DNA of 64,000 nt from Acetobacteraceae bacterium (GCA_022842185.1 JALHQB010000003.1:67297-131296), one strand, 5' to 3'. Shown: positions 17,355 to 27,850, numbered from the stretch's first letter. The notes: a model not told the origin generated them from the sequence alone. Translations and numbers: made by a program.

Positions 17355-19676
17355 ATGCGCGCCTTCCTCAACCTCTCGGTCGGCCTGAAGCTGCTGACCG
17401 CCAGCCTGCTTGCCCTGGTCATGCTGGGCGGCGTGGCGGGCACCGTCGCCCTGACCGGGAAGGACCTGTCGCAAACCCTCGCGCGGCAGGCGCGGCTCGG
17501 CCAATCATCCGGATTGCTGACCGAAGCGGTGAGCAGCGCCGCGCAGACGCCCTCGCAAGTGCAGGTGATGCTGGCGGCCAACCAACCGGCCGAGGTGGAG
17601 GCCGCGCGCGACGCCGCGCTGGCGACGCTCGATGCCACGGCCGCGCTGGCCCGCCGGGCCGCGTCGGAAGCCGGCGAGCCCTCCGTCTCCGCGCTGATGG
17701 CGCGGCTGGTCGAGGCCTCCGCCGTCTATGGTGCCGCGATCCGTGAACAGGCGGACCAGCGCATCGCCATGATCCGCGCCCGCGACCAGGTCTTCCTCGC
17801 CCGTGGATCGGAGTACGACCAGGCCTTCGAAGGCGCCAATGCGGCCATCGAGTTCGACCTGGCGGGCGAGGCGCGGGAGGACGCGCGCACCCGCTTCATC
17901 GCTTTCCACCAGGGGGCGAACGACATGCGGGCCTCCACGCTGCGCTACCTCGCCACCGGCGATGCGGCGCAGGCGCAGCGGGCCCGCCGTGCAGCGGCGC
18001 AGTCCCGCGTGCATCTGCGCGGGTCGATCTCCACCGCCGCGGCGCAGCCGCGCGTGAAGGAGGAGTTGGAGCGCATCGGACGCATCGCCGAACAGGCGGC
18101 CGAGGGTGCGATGGCGACGATCGAGCGCGGCAATGCGCTGCGCCAGTACAACGCGGAACGCGCCACGCCGGCGCGCGATGCCCTCGTCGCCGCTGTCGCC
18201 ACCGCCAATGAACGGTTGCACGCGCTCGACATCCAGGCGGGCGCCGCGGTCGGTGCGGCGCTGGACCACCAGACACGGCTGGTGTCGCTCGCCTCCGGCG
18301 CGATCGCGCTTGTCATGCTCCTGTCGGCCTGGGCGCTCGCACGGACCGTCGGCGCGCCGCTGCGCCGGATGGCCGCCACCATCGCCTCCATCGCCTCGGG
18401 CGAAGCCAATGTCACCGTCACCGACCGCAACCGCCGTGACGAGATCGGACGCATCGCCGATGCCGTGGAAGGATTGCGCGTCACCGTGCGGGAAGCCTTC
18501 AGCCGCGGCCAGATGATCGAGCAGATGCCGATCGGCGTGACGGTCGCCGACCCGCAGGATGAATTCCGCATCACCTATGCGAACGGCTTCGCACAGGATC
18601 TTGTCACGTCGTTGAAAGCCCACATGCCGACGACGTTCGACGACATGGTCGGCCAGAGCATCGACATCTTCCACAAGGGACCGGGCCGCATCCGCGCGCT
18701 GCTGTCCGACCCCAGGAACCTGCCGCACAAGGCGCGGGTCGCGGTCGGGCCGGAATCGCTCGAACTCAACATCACCGCGCTGCGCGACGCGAAGGGCGGG
18801 TATCTCGGCGCGATGCTGGCCTGGCAGCGCGTGACGGAACAGGCCCGTCTGGCCGATACCTTCGAGGCCGATATCGGCGCCGTAGTCGATTCCGTGGCAA
18901 CCTCCGCCGGCCAGTTGCAGGGCGCCGCGCGCACCTTGACCGACGCGGCAGCCGAGGCCGGGCGCGAGGCGATGGCCGTGTCGGAGGCCGGCATGCAGGC
19001 CAATGCCGATGTGCAGGCGGTCGCGGCCGCAGCCGAACAGATGGCCGCATCGGTGGAGGAGATCACCCGTCGGGTAGCGGAAGCCGCCGATGTCGCACGC
19101 CGGGCCGTCGCGGAAGCCAAGGCCACCGATTCGACGGTGCGCGGCCTGGCCGACGCGGCATCGCGCATCGGCGACGTGGTGCGGCTGATCGGCGAGATCG
19201 CTGGCCAGACCAACCTCCTCGCGCTGAACGCCACCATCGAGGCGGCGCGCGCCGGCGAAGCCGGCAAGGGCTTCGCGGTGGTCGCCTCGGAGGTGAAGAG
19301 CCTCGCCGGGCAGACCGCCAAGGCGACCGAGGAGATCGGCCGCCAGATCAGCGAAATGCAGGGCGCGACCAACCAGGCGGTGGATGCGATCCGCGCCATC
19401 GGCACCACCGTGGACCGAACCTCCGACATCGCCACGGCCATCGCCGCGGCGGTCGAGGAACAGGGGGCGACGACGCGCGAGATCGCCCGGTCCGCCGCCC
19501 AGGTGGCGAAAGCGACCGGCACGGTGGCACAACGAATCGAGGGCATCCGGGCCGCCGCGGATGCGACGGGTGGTTCGGCCGGGGCGGTGTTGCAGGCGTC
19601 CGGCGCGCTGTCGGGGGATGCGGCGACCTTGCGGGAACGAGCGGATGGGTTCCTGCGTGCGGTGCGGGTGGCGTAA
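17355..19676 (+). CDS. Methyl-accepting chemotaxis protein with an internal PAS domain
   Basis: A 773-residue receptor. Membrane span 1 lies about residues 10-34 and span 2 about 310-328, with a roughly 270-residue helical periplasmic domain between them. A HAMP domain (about 329-380) is followed by a PAS-like domain (about 383-500; [15 protein letters not shown]). The cytoplasmic signalling coiled coil has the hairpin tip [20 protein letters not shown]. Receptors carrying both a periplasmic sensor and a cytoplasmic PAS domain may integrate an external ligand with internal redox or energy state. No che genes are nearby, so it works with a chemotaxis core encoded elsewhere. The C-terminus lacks an obvious CheR/CheB pentapeptide. 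Confidence 0.93.
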   Translation: MRAFLNLSVGLKLLTASLLALVMLGGVAGTVALTGKDLSQTLARQARLGQSSGLLTEAVSSAAQTPSQVQVMLAANQPAEVEAARDAALATLDATAALARRAASEAGEPSVSALMARLVEASAVYGAAIREQADQRIAMIRARDQVFLARGSEYDQAFEGANAAIEFDLAGEAREDARTRFIAFHQGANDMRASTLRYLATGDAAQAQRARRAAAQSRVHLRGSISTAAAQPRVKEELERIGRIAEQAAEGAMATIERGNALRQYNAERATPARDALVAAVATANERLHALDIQAGAAVGAALDHQTRLVSLASGAIALVMLLSAWALARTVGAPLRRMAATIASIASGEANVTVTDRNRRDEIGRIADAVEGLRVTVREAFSRGQMIEQMPIGVTVADPQDEFRITYANGFAQDLVTSLKAHMPTTFDDMVGQSIDIFHKGPGRIRALLSDPRNLPHKARVAVGPESLELNITALRDAKGGYLGAMLAWQRVTEQARLADTFEADIGAVVDSVATSAGQLQGAARTLTDAAAEAGREAMAVSEAGMQANADVQAVAAAAEQMAASVEEITRRVAEAADVARRAVAEAKATDSTVRGLADAASRIGDVVRLIGEIAGQTNLLALNATIEAARAGEAGKGFAVVASEVKSLAGQTAKATEEIGRQISEMQGATNQAVDAIRAIGTTVDRTSDIATAIAAAVEEQGATTREIARSAAQVAKATGTVAQRIEGIRAAADATGGSAGAVLQASGALSGDAATLRERADGFLRAVRVA

Positions 19677-19733
19677 GGCACCGCAGACAGGAAGATTGGC
19701 GCGGCGCTGCCGCGCGCGCGAATGTATACTGCT

Positions 19734-19945
19734 GGAGAGGGGCGTCGCCCCTCTCCAGACCTCACCCCACCAAAGGCTTAAGGCCTTTGGAAACCTCCTT
19801 TTTGGTGCTCAACGCCGCCGGTCGGTGCCAACACAAATGCCCGATTCCTGATACTGGACCGGGCAGGGATGGCCCCGTGTGAAGAACGCCATGGTCACGC
19901 GGTCCAGGGAACCGTTGCTCTCTGGTGGGGAGGGGCAAAGCCACG
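19734..19945 (+). repeat. Dispersed palindromic intergenic element, copy R3 (core type B)
   Basis: Begins with GGAGAGGGGCGTCGCCCCTC, then AAAGGCTTAAGGCCTTT and a type B core (GCCGGTCGGTGCC). The right half is degraded: the internal palindrome reads CAGGGAACCGTTGCTCTCTG, and the final G/C hairpin is broken. A GCGGCGCTGCCGC flank precedes it. It occupies the gap between the chemoreceptor gene and asd. Confidence 0.88.
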
Positions 19946-20017
19946 CCCTGGCCTTGAGCGGGATGCGCCCGCCGCCATCCGCTGCTAGATGGCGCCTCCA
20001 GCCAGGAGAACCGCCGC

Positions 20018-21100
20018 ATGAGCTACAAGGTCGCGATCGTCGGTGCCACCGGCGCGGTGGGGCGCGAGATCATCAAGACGCTCGCCGAACGAGGCTTCCC
20101 GGTCAGCGAGGCCGTGGCCCTCGCCTCAGGCCGTTCGGCGGGGCAGGAGATTTCCTTCGGCGACAAGACCGTGCTGAAGGTGCGCGATCTCGATCGGTAT
20201 GATTTCGCCGGGACACATCTCGCGCTGTTCTCGCCGGGCGCCGCCATCTCCGCCATCCATGCCCCGCGCGCGGCGGCGGCCGGGTGCCTGGTGATCGACA
20301 ACACCTCCCAGTTTCGCATGGAACTGGGCGTCCCGCTGGTGGTGCCGGAGGTGAACCCCCAGGCCATCGCCAAGCGGCCCAGGAAGGGGATTGTCGCGAA
20401 CCCCAATTGCTCGACCATCCAGATGGTCATGGCGCTCAAGCCGCTGCACGACATCGCGCGCGTGAAGCGGGTGGTGGTCGCCACCTACCAATCCGTCTCC
20501 GGCGCCGGGAAGGAAGCGATGGACGAGCTGTGGTCCCAGACCCGCGGCGTCTTCGTCAACGACCCGCCGCTGGCCGAACAATTCACCAAGCCGATCGCCT
20601 TCAACGTCATCCCGCATATCGACGACTTCATGGACGATGGCGCGACGAAGGAGGAATGGAAGATGGCGGTCGAGACGCGCAAGATCCTCGACCCTGACAT
20701 TCAAGTTGTCGCGACCTGCGTGCGCGTGCCGGTGATGATCGGCCATGGCGAAGCGGTGCATGTGGAATTCGAAACGGCGATCACCGAGCGCCAGGCGCGC
20801 GAAGCCCTGCGCGAGGCGCCCGGGATCACCGTGCTCGATACGCGTGACGATGGCGGATACGCCACGCCGATCGAGATCGCGGGGGAAGATTCGGTCTTCA
20901 TCTCCCGCCTGCGGCGCGACACCACGGTGCCGCACGGCCTGTCGTTCTGGTGCGTGGCCGACAATCTGCGCAAGGGTGCCGCGCTGAACGCCGTGCAGAT
21001 TGCCGAGGAAATGCATCGCAATGGGCTGCTTGCGCAGAACCCTGCTGCGGACAGCAAGGCCGCGGCGCTTCCAGCGCCGGGGGAACCGCCGCAGCGTTGA
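20018..21100 (+). CDS. asd: Aspartate-semialdehyde dehydrogenase
   Basis: A 360-residue NADP-dependent enzyme converting aspartyl phosphate to aspartate semialdehyde, the branch point to lysine/diaminopimelate, threonine and methionine. Visible motifs are the nucleotide loop GATGAVGREI (residues 9-18), the catalytic cysteine in ANPNCST (C131) and the active-site segment YQSVSGAGKEAMDEL. A purine-rich AGGAG lies a few bases before the ATG. The last 20 residues (about AADSKAAALPAPGEPP) are a low-complexity tail. It stands alone between a repeat and an unrelated protease gene. Confidence 0.97.
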   Translation: MSYKVAIVGATGAVGREIIKTLAERGFPVSEAVALASGRSAGQEISFGDKTVLKVRDLDRYDFAGTHLALFSPGAAISAIHAPRAAAAGCLVIDNTSQFRMELGVPLVVPEVNPQAIAKRPRKGIVANPNCSTIQMVMALKPLHDIARVKRVVVATYQSVSGAGKEAMDELWSQTRGVFVNDPPLAEQFTKPIAFNVIPHIDDFMDDGATKEEWKMAVETRKILDPDIQVVATCVRVPVMIGHGEAVHVEFETAITERQAREALREAPGITVLDTRDDGGYATPIEIAGEDSVFISRLRRDTTVPHGLSFWCVADNLRKGAALNAVQIAEEMHRNGLLAQNPAADSKAAALPAPGEPPQR

Positions 21101-21168
21101 ATCCGATCGCGACTCAGCCAGGCGCCGTGAAGCTGTCCCCTCGAACACGGTCGCAGGACGTTTGCGCA

Positions 21169-21184
21169 GTGCGATCTGTCGCAC
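21169..21184. promoter_or_regulatory. Small inverted repeat upstream of the protease gene
   Basis: GTGCGA-TCTG-TCGCAC, a perfect 6-bp dyad with a 4-bp spacer in the asd-protease gap, 74 bp before the next start codon. It could be an operator or a minor transcript hairpin; nothing else supports either role. Confidence 0.3.
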
Positions 21185-21257
21185 AACCCATGGTCGTTTC
21201 AACATCGACGCGTTCGCGCCGAAGCGGTAGGTTCGCCAGGGGCCAGGAGATCACCGC

Positions 21258-21788
21258 ATGTACATCGACGTTCCGTTCGTCAGCCAGCTCGACTACGGCG
21301 GCAGCCAGCACCTCGATGACCCGACAGGCTGCTGGTATTCCAGCGCCTGCATGATCGCCTATGCGTATGAGGCAGGGCCGCGGCGCGGCGTGCCCGAACT
21401 CTGGTCGATGGAGACGGTGATGGCGGATGGTTCCGTCCGCACCAGCCATTGGGCGATCCCGTATGAATGGCTGTCCACGCTGATGCAAAACGAGCGCCTG
21501 GTGGAGCTGAATGGCGGATTCCCCGCCACGGCGGGGGCGCTCAACATGGCGGTGCGGTTCTACGGCCCGCTGTTCATGTGCTGGATGAAGACGCATGGCG
21601 GCAACACCTACGGTCATGCGTCAGTCATCATCGGCGTGGACGGCGACGAGGTGATCTACCACGACCCCGAGAACGCACCGCGGAGCCGCATGAGTTTCGC
21701 GGACATCAAGGCGAAGCTGGCACAGGGCTGGCCGGTGCTGCGCCGCGATGCCCTGCCCTTCAGCTACAGCGTCAGTTCCCACGCCTGA
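21258..21788 (+). CDS. Papain-like cysteine protease family protein (AvrRpt2/C39-like)
   Basis: A compact 176-residue papain-fold protein. The likely nucleophile is the cysteine in DDPTGCWYSSACM, preceded by the early segment DVPFVSQLDY typical of this family. The catalytic histidine is in GHASVIIGVDGD, and the third residue is in YHDPE. There is no signal peptide or transmembrane segment. Related domains occur as type VI or III effectors and as toxin-like domains, but also as stand-alone genes of unknown role. No secretion or immunity gene is next to it. A good AGGAG site precedes the ATG. Confidence 0.75.
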   Translation: MYIDVPFVSQLDYGGSQHLDDPTGCWYSSACMIAYAYEAGPRRGVPELWSMETVMADGSVRTSHWAIPYEWLSTLMQNERLVELNGGFPATAGALNMAVRFYGPLFMCWMKTHGGNTYGHASVIIGVDGDEVIYHDPENAPRSRMSFADIKAKLAQGWPVLRRDALPFSYSVSSHA

Positions 21789-21832
21789 CCGGCGCGGCCC
21801 GGGCGGAAACGCGCCGGGTCGTGACGGTCAGC

Positions 21833-22477
21833 TCAACGCCGGTCGGGATAGTCCCGACCAGGCCGCGCGCGATATGTCGGCAGCGACCATCTGCCGACGA
21901 TCGCCGCCGCGCGCACCCCGAAGCCCAGCGCGATGCCGCAGGACAGCGCGACGGTACGATCCACCCCGGCTTCCAGAAGCAACGCCGCGCCGGCCGCGCC
22001 CAGGGCGGCGGCGGTGACATAGATCTCCCGCCGCAGCACCAACGGCGTCTCGGCGCAGATGATGTCGCGCAGCATGCCGCCCGCCGTCGCGGTGATGGTG
22101 CCCATCAGGACCGCCACCCAGGGCGCTGCGCCCACGCGCATGGCTTTTTCCGCGCCCAGCACGGCAAACAGTCCAAGCCCGACGGCATCGGCCCACAGCA
22201 GCACCACGAAGCGCCGTTCCACCAGATGCGCGCCCAGGAACACCGCCAGCGCCAGCCCCGCGGCCAGGGCGACCATGCCTGGTGCCACCAGCCAGAATAC
22301 CGGCACACCCAGGATCACATCGCGCACCGTGCCGCCGCCGAAGGCGCACAGGCAGGCGATCAGCATGAAGCCCACCGGGTCCATCTGCTTGCGTGACGCG
22401 CTGAGCGCGCCGGCGATGGCCAGCACCGCCACGGCCGCCCAGGTCAGGGCGTCCAGCAGGTCATCGAAGAAGGTCAC
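21833..22477 (-). CDS. Trimeric intracellular cation channel / UPF0126 family membrane protein
   Basis: A 214-residue protein with seven hydrophobic segments and two repeated glycine-rich motifs, CAFGGGTVRDVILG and TATAGGMLRDIICAE, characteristic of UPF0126 (bacterial TRIC channels, putative potassium or amino-acid-related permeases). The start is the GTG at 22477, which overlaps the stop of the upstream MFS gene as GTGA. The much longer open frame upstream is antisense shadow of that MFS gene. The overlap implies co-translation. Confidence 0.88.
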   Translation of the reverse strand: MTFFDDLLDALTWAAVAVLAIAGALSASRKQMDPVGFMLIACLCAFGGGTVRDVILGVPVFWLVAPGMVALAAGLALAVFLGAHLVERRFVVLLWADAVGLGLFAVLGAEKAMRVGAAPWVAVLMGTITATAGGMLRDIICAETPLVLRREIYVTAAALGAAGAALLLEAGVDRTVALSCGIALGFGVRAAAIVGRWSLPTYRARPGRDYPDRR

Positions 22478-23703
22478 TCCGCCGGCATGGCGGCCGCGCG
22501 GCGGCTGCGCGCCTCGGACTGCGCGGACCCCGCGCAAAGCAGCGACAGCCCGAGCAACGCAGCGACCACCGGCAAGACCAGGATCGGGTAGCCCATGTCG
22601 ATCAGGAACCCCAGCGGCACCGGCGTGATCGCGCCGCCCAGCGGCAGGCCGGAGGAGACGAAGCCGAACACCTTGCCGATCTCCCCTGGCGGGGATGCAT
22701 CCTTCAGCATCACGTCGCGCGGCGTGCGTGAAGCGCCCATCGCCAGCCCGCCGAGGAAGCCCACGATCGGCAGGACGAATTCCGGCATCGGCAGCAGCCC
22801 CAGGGCAAGGATCATCGCCATGGAGAAGGTCGTCAGCACCACCACGAAGCCGATCAGGTTCCGCTTCGACGTATCCGCCACCCAACCGCCGACCAGCGTG
22901 CCGGATGTGGCGCCGATCATGTAGCCGGTCAGCACCATGGAGGCCGCAGCGACCGGCGTGCCCCACAGCTTGCCCAGCACGGTGATCACCCAGGACTGGA
23001 TGCCCGACCCGGCCATCGACGACAGCATGAAGAAGCCGAAGAACAAAAGGATCGGGCGTGACAACAGGAGCTCCCGCCCGGTCGGCCCGCCCTCGACCTT
23101 CCTGGCCTTGGGCTGGTCGCGCAGGATGCGGCTCTGCACCAGGATCGCGATGACGACCGGCACGCCGAGCAAGCCCACCAGCAGCAGCGCCATCCGCCAG
23201 CCCATTGTCGCGGCCAGCAGCGCGACGACCGGCGGCGCGAGCGCGAAGCCGAGATTGCCGGTGAAGGTGTGCAGCGCGAAGGCGCGCCCCATCCGCGACT
23301 TGTCGATCGACCCGGCGAGGATGGCGTAATCCGCCGGGTGGATCACCGAATTGCCGACACCCGACAGGATGGCGAGCAGCCAGATCGCCCAGATTCCAGG
23401 CGCGAAGGCCATGGCGGACATGGACAGCGCCATCAGCAGCGTCCCGCCCACCAGGAAACCGCGCGCCCCGTGCCTGTCCACCCAGAAGCCCACCGGCGTC
23501 TGCAACAGCGCCGTGGTGCCCGACATCAGCGCGACCGCCAGGCCAAGCTCGGCGAAGGACACGTTGAATTCCGCCTGCCAGAACAAAAATAGCGGCGGCA
23601 GCGTCAGGACGTAGAAATGGGACAGGAAATGCCCGGTCCCGATCAGTGTGATGATGCGCGCATCCTGGCCGATGCCGGGCGGTGGCGGGAGGTCGGCGGG
23701 CAT
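22474..23703 (-). CDS. MFS transporter
   Basis: A 409-residue major-facilitator protein with 12 predicted helices. The helix 2-3 loop motif reads GFWVDRHGARGFLVGG, matching the family D-R-x-G-R/A pattern, and the equivalent in the second half is GGWVADTSKRNLIG. The start is set at the ATG at 23703 (MPADLPPPPG), although the frame is open upstream. Resemblance is to the fosmidomycin-resistance-like branch, but the substrate is not established. It overlaps the UPF0126 gene downstream. Confidence 0.88.
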   Translation of the reverse strand: MPADLPPPPGIGQDARIITLIGTGHFLSHFYVLTLPPLFLFWQAEFNVSFAELGLAVALMSGTTALLQTPVGFWVDRHGARGFLVGGTLLMALSMSAMAFAPGIWAIWLLAILSGVGNSVIHPADYAILAGSIDKSRMGRAFALHTFTGNLGFALAPPVVALLAATMGWRMALLLVGLLGVPVVIAILVQSRILRDQPKARKVEGGPTGRELLLSRPILLFFGFFMLSSMAGSGIQSWVITVLGKLWGTPVAAASMVLTGYMIGATSGTLVGGWVADTSKRNLIGFVVVLTTFSMAMILALGLLPMPEFVLPIVGFLGGLAMGASRTPRDVMLKDASPPGEIGKVFGFVSSGLPLGGAITPVPLGFLIDMGYPILVLPVVAALLGLSLLCAGSAQSEARSRRAAAMPAE

Positions 23704-24256
23704 GGTCCACCCTTGCCTGTGAAATGCGTCGCAACGCTGGGCGCAGGATGCTATCCCGTCAACGCCGATGAGACGTAGCAATGCAGCCATGCGGATCGCG
23801 CGGAGGATCAGCCTGGCAGGATCGAACCCATCTGGCGCGCGAACACTTTCGCCCTGGGGGATCGACACGGTTGCCCCCCATGCAGACCAGCCCCGGGTCT
23901 GGCGGGACCGTGCCGAACCGCCCGCGTCGGCGGGCGGCATCCTGTGCTGAGGTTTTGGATCATCGCCGGTGAACCGGCCGGGCTGGGCATTCGCGAAGAC
24001 GCGACGCCGGTGCCCCGCGCTTTCAGCCGCGTCCTGCCGCATTCTTGCGAAGCAGTCCCACGGACAGCGGGCGGCCGGCGTCATCGGTGTCGCGACGATA
24101 AGTAGTTGAGAACGATTATCAGTAATCGCCACCACGACTGCCCAGGCCCCGCCGTGGAATTGACGCTGTCCCGCGCCGCACCATACAAGAGGACGTGAAA
24201 AGACCGCCCCCCCGCTCGGGGACTGGGGATCGCGGTCCACTGGAGTAGACCGACCC
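23704..24256. other. Divergent intergenic region before sdhC
   Basis: About 550 bp separating the leftward MFS gene from rightward sdhCDAB. No conserved open frame is visible. The sdh-proximal part is locally AT-richer around the Fur-like site at 24107-24121, and a GGAG sequence precedes the sdhC ATG. Promoters for both directions are expected here. Confidence 0.5.
24107..24121 (+). promoter_or_regulatory. Fur-like box upstream of sdhCDAB
   Basis: TGAGAACGATTATCA matches the classical 7-1-7 Fur dyad TGATAATNATTATCA at 12 of the 14 defined positions. It lies 136 bp before the sdhC start in a locally AT-rich patch. Iron control would make sense because SdhB carries three Fe-S clusters and SdhCD binds haem. 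In alphaproteobacteria Irr or RirA may replace Fur, so the regulator is uncertain. Confidence 0.45.
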
Positions 24257-24703
24257 ATGTCGAAGATCACCGACGCGCGGGAGGCCGTGATGGTCGGCCG
24301 CCGGTCGGATGGCACCCTGGTCCGCCGTCCGCTGTCGCCGCACCTGCAAGCCTATGACATGCTGCAGATGACCTCTGCGCTGTCCATCACCCACCGGATC
24401 ACCGGCGTGCTGTGGTCGATCGGCCTGGTGTTCCTGGTGTGGTGGCTGGTCGCCACCGCCTCCGGCGAGGCATCCTACAACGGCGCGATGTGGTTCTTCG
24501 GGTCCTTCATCGGCGTGATCGGCCTGCTCGGCCTGACCGCCGTGGCTTGGTACCACACGCTGAACGGCATCCGGCATTTGTATTGGGACAGCGGGCATGG
24601 CTACGACATGCCGACCACCTACCTCACCGGCCGGGCGGTGCTGATCGGCACCGCGGCGCTGACCGCGCTGACCTGGCTCATCATGCTCATCACCTGGATC
24701 TGA
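24257..24703 (+). CDS. sdhC: Succinate dehydrogenase cytochrome b556 subunit
   Basis: A 148-residue membrane anchor with three helices. The N-terminus RPLSPHLQAYDM and the motif SITHRITGVLW are diagnostic, and WYHTLNGIRHLYWD carries the usual haem-proximal histidines. With SdhD it anchors the SdhAB catalytic pair and forms the ubiquinone site. It is the first gene of sdhCDAB, with a 5-bp gap to sdhD. Confidence 0.95.
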   Translation: MSKITDAREAVMVGRRSDGTLVRRPLSPHLQAYDMLQMTSALSITHRITGVLWSIGLVFLVWWLVATASGEASYNGAMWFFGSFIGVIGLLGLTAVAWYHTLNGIRHLYWDSGHGYDMPTTYLTGRAVLIGTAALTALTWLIMLITWI

Positions 24704-24708
24704 CGCCG

Positions 24709-25101
24709 ATGGCCGCGCCGACGATACGCTCGCTTCGCTCCCCGCTCGGCCGCGCGCGCGGCATGGGGTCCGCCAAGGGCGGCACGCATCACTGGTGGAT
24801 GATGCGCGTCACCTCCATGGCCTTGCTGCCGCTGACAATCTGGCTGGTCTTCGGCTTGGCGCGCATGCCGGACGCCACCTGGCTGGAAGCGACGATCTGG
24901 ATCGGCCGCCCGCTCAACGCGGTGCTGCTGCTCGCCTTCCTTGCCGCCGCCTTCCACCACACTGCCAACGGCCTGCAGGAAGTGGTCGAGGACTATGTGC
25001 GCGGAGACCTCGCCAAGGCCGGCACGCTGCTGGCCATCAAGGGCACCTGTTTCCTGCTGTGGCTGTCGGCGACGCTCGCCGTGCTGCGGATTGCGGTCTG
25101 A
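24709..25101 (+). CDS. sdhD: Succinate dehydrogenase hydrophobic membrane anchor subunit
   Basis: A 130-residue protein with three helices. Motifs are RGMGSAKGGTHHWWMMRVTS at the N-terminus and AAFHHTANGLQEVVEDYV, typical of alphaproteobacterial SdhD. The frame is open upstream within sdhC, but the ATG at 24709, 5 bp after the sdhC stop, gives the normal length. About 80 bp separate it from sdhA. Confidence 0.94.
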   Translation: MAAPTIRSLRSPLGRARGMGSAKGGTHHWWMMRVTSMALLPLTIWLVFGLARMPDATWLEATIWIGRPLNAVLLLAFLAAAFHHTANGLQEVVEDYVRGDLAKAGTLLAIKGTCFLLWLSATLAVLRIAV

Positions 25102-25181
25102 CCGACCCTGGCGGGTTCGCGAAGTCCACCTAGGTTGACAGTACCGCGCGCCCCGCGCGCGCAACGAACGAGACGGATGCG

Positions 25182-26993
25182 ATGAACGCGATCAGCAAGC
25201 CTTCCAACGGCGCCTACCGCATCGTGGACCACACCTACGACGTCGTCGTCGTCGGCGCTGGCGGCGCGGGTCTGCGCGCCACCTTCGGCATGGGCGCCGC
25301 GGGGCTGTCCACCGCCTGCATCACCAAGGTGTTCCCCACCCGGTCCCACACCGTCGCCGCGCAGGGTGGTGTCGGCGCATCGCTCGGCAACATGGGCGAG
25401 GATGACTGGCGCTGGCACATGTACGACACCGTGAAGGGGTCGGACTGGCTGGGCGACCAGGACGCCATCGAATACATGTGCCGCGAGGCGGTGCCCGCGA
25501 TCATCGAACTCGAACATTACGGCGTGCCGTTCTCCCGCACGGAAGACGGCAAGATCTACCAGCGCCCCTTCGGCGGCCACATGACCCACTACGGCAAGGA
25601 ACCCGCCATGCGGGCCTGCGCCGCGGCCGACCGCACCGGCCACGCCATCCTGCACACGCTGTACCAGCAGTCGCTGAAGCATAATTGCGAGTTCTTCGTC
25701 GAATACTTCGCCCTCGATCTCATCATGGATGATGAAGGCGTGTGCCGCGGCGTCATGGCCTGGAACCTGGAAGACGGTTCCATGCACCGCTTCCGCGCGC
25801 AGACCGTGGTGCTGGCCACCGGCGGGTATGGCCGTGCCTATTTCTCCTGCACCTCCGCCCATACCTGCACGGGCGATGGCGGCGGCATGGCGCTGCGCGC
25901 CGGCCTACCGTTGCAGGACAATGAATTCGTCCAGTTCCACCCGACCGGCATCTACGGCTCCGGCTGCCTGGTGACCGAGGGCGCGCGCGGCGAAGGCGGC
26001 TACCTGACGAATTCCGAAGGCGAGCGCTTCATGGAGCGCTACGCGCCGACGGCGAAGGATCTCGCCTCCCGCGACGTCGTCTCCCGCGCCATGTCGATGG
26101 AAATCCGCGAGGGCCGCGGCGTGGGGCCGCACAAGGACCATATCCACCTGCACCTGGAACATCTGGGCGCGGACATCCTGCACGAGCGCCTGCCCGGCAT
26201 TTCCGAAACCGCGAAGATCTTCGCCGGCGTGGACGTGACGAAGGAACCGATCCCGATGCTGCCGACCGTGCACTACAACATGGGCGGCATCCCCACGAAT
26301 ATTCACTGCGAAGTGCTGGCCGCCACCGCCACCGACCAGGACCGCATCGTGCCCGGCTTGATGGCGGTGGGTGAAGCCGCCTGCGTGTCCGTGCACGGCG
26401 CCAACCGCCTGGGCACCAATTCGCTGCTCGACCTGGTGGTGTTCGGCCGCGCCGCCGCCCATCGCGCGGCGGAAACCATCAAGCCCGGCGCCACGCAGAT
26501 GCCGCTGCCGCCCAAGGCCGGCGAAGCTTCGCTGGACCGCTTCGACCGCGTGCGCAACGCGAAGGGCGGCACCTCCGTGTCCGACCTGCGCCTGACCATG
26601 CAGCGCGCCATGCAGACCCACGCCGCCGTGTTCCGCACCACCGACCTGCTGAAGGAAGGGGTGGAGAAGATGGACAAGGTTGCCGCCGGCTATGCCGACA
26701 TCAAGATCGCCGACCGTTCGCTGATCTGGAACTCGGATTTGGTCGAGGCGCTGGAACTGGACAACCTGATCGGCAATGCGCTGACCACGATCCACGGCGC
26801 CGATGCCCGCCACGAAAGCCGCGGCGCCCATTCCCATGAAGACCATCCGGACCGCGACGACGTGAACTGGATGACGCACACGCTGGCGCGCGTGGACGAC
26901 AAATACGCCGTCAGCCTCGACTACCGCGACGTGAAGATGCGGACGCTGACGAACGAAGTGCAGGTCTTCCCGCCGAAGCCGCGCGTGTACTGA
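25182..26993 (+). CDS. sdhA: Succinate dehydrogenase flavoprotein subunit
   Basis: A 603-residue flavoprotein oxidising succinate to fumarate. It shows the FAD-binding motif [12 protein letters not shown], the covalent-flavin histidine in [14 protein letters not shown], and active-site segments [11 protein letters not shown] and [14 protein letters not shown]. The length equals the family norm. It lies between sdhD and sdhB (14-bp gap). It faces the cytoplasm as part of respiratory complex II and the TCA cycle. Confidence 0.98.
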   Translation: MNAISKPSNGAYRIVDHTYDVVVVGAGGAGLRATFGMGAAGLSTACITKVFPTRSHTVAAQGGVGASLGNMGEDDWRWHMYDTVKGSDWLGDQDAIEYMCREAVPAIIELEHYGVPFSRTEDGKIYQRPFGGHMTHYGKEPAMRACAAADRTGHAILHTLYQQSLKHNCEFFVEYFALDLIMDDEGVCRGVMAWNLEDGSMHRFRAQTVVLATGGYGRAYFSCTSAHTCTGDGGGMALRAGLPLQDNEFVQFHPTGIYGSGCLVTEGARGEGGYLTNSEGERFMERYAPTAKDLASRDVVSRAMSMEIREGRGVGPHKDHIHLHLEHLGADILHERLPGISETAKIFAGVDVTKEPIPMLPTVHYNMGGIPTNIHCEVLAATATDQDRIVPGLMAVGEAACVSVHGANRLGTNSLLDLVVFGRAAAHRAAETIKPGATQMPLPPKAGEASLDRFDRVRNAKGGTSVSDLRLTMQRAMQTHAAVFRTTDLLKEGVEKMDKVAAGYADIKIADRSLIWNSDLVEALELDNLIGNALTTIHGADARHESRGAHSHEDHPDRDDVNWMTHTLARVDDKYAVSLDYRDVKMRTLTNEVQVFPPKPRVY

Positions 26994-27007
26994 GGAATCC
27001 GGACCCG

Positions 27008-27790
27008 ATGGCGACCTTTACGCTTCCGAAGAACTCCACGGTCGGCGAAGGCCGCACCTATCCCGCCCCCGCCGGGTCGAAGAACGTCAAGTCGTTCAAG
27101 ATCTACCGCTGGGACCCCGATGGCGGCGCCAATCCGCGCACCGATACCTATGACATCGACCTGGACCAATGCGGCCCGATGGTCCTCGACGCCCTCATCA
27201 AGATCAAGAATGAGGTGGACTCCACGCTGACCTTCCGGCGGTCCTGCCGCGAGGGCATCTGCGGGTCCTGCTCGATGAACATCGACGGGTTGAACACGCT
27301 GGCCTGCCTCAAGCCCATCGACGAAGTGACGGGCGATTGCCGCATCTCCCCGCTGCCGCACATGCCGGTGGTGAAGGATCTGGTGCCGGACCTGTCGCAG
27401 ATCTACGCCCAGCTGCGCTCCGTCGAGCCCTGGCTGAAGGCTGACACGCCCCCGCCGCCCGATGGCGAACGCCTGCAATCCAAGGAAGAACGCGCCAAGC
27501 TCGACGGGCTGTGGGAATGCATCCTGTGCTTCTGCTGCTCGACCGCCTGCCCGTCCTATTGGTGGAACGGTGATCGGTATCTCGGGCCGGCGGTGCTGCT
27601 GCAGGCCTATCGCTGGATCGCCGACAGCCGCGACGAACACACCGGCGACCGTCTCGATGCGCTGGAAGACCCGTTCAAGCTGTATCGCTGCCACACCATC
27701 ATGAACTGCACCCGGACCTGCCCGAAGGGGCTGAACCCGGCGCAGGCGATCGGCGAGATCAAGAAGCTGATGGTCGAACGCCAGGCCTGA
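27008..27790 (+). CDS. sdhB: Succinate dehydrogenase iron-sulfur subunit
   Basis: A 260-residue protein with all three cluster motifs. [2Fe-2S]: [13 protein letters not shown] and a later cysteine (C80, C85, C88, C100). [4Fe-4S]: [16 protein letters not shown]. [3Fe-4S]: [17 protein letters not shown]. It passes electrons from the SdhA flavin to quinone in SdhCD. It is the last gene of the operon, followed by a hairpin terminator 20 bp after the stop. Confidence 0.98.
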   Translation: MATFTLPKNSTVGEGRTYPAPAGSKNVKSFKIYRWDPDGGANPRTDTYDIDLDQCGPMVLDALIKIKNEVDSTLTFRRSCREGICGSCSMNIDGLNTLACLKPIDEVTGDCRISPLPHMPVVKDLVPDLSQIYAQLRSVEPWLKADTPPPPDGERLQSKEERAKLDGLWECILCFCCSTACPSYWWNGDRYLGPAVLLQAYRWIADSRDEHTGDRLDALEDPFKLYRCHTIMNCTRTCPKGLNPAQAIGEIKKLMVERQA

Positions 27791-27810
27791 CGGACACGCC
27801 GAAGGAAAGG

Positions 27811-27850
27811 TTGGGGGAGGAGAACCTCCCCCAAGCCCCCACCCTTTTTT
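27811..27850 (+). terminator. Terminator of the sdhCDAB operon
   Basis: A perfect 10-bp stem TTGGGGGAGG / CCTCCCCCAA with an AGAA loop at 27811-27834, followed ten bases later by a run of six T. The T tract is further from the stem than in a canonical intrinsic terminator, but the position just after sdhB supports the role. Confidence 0.65.
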
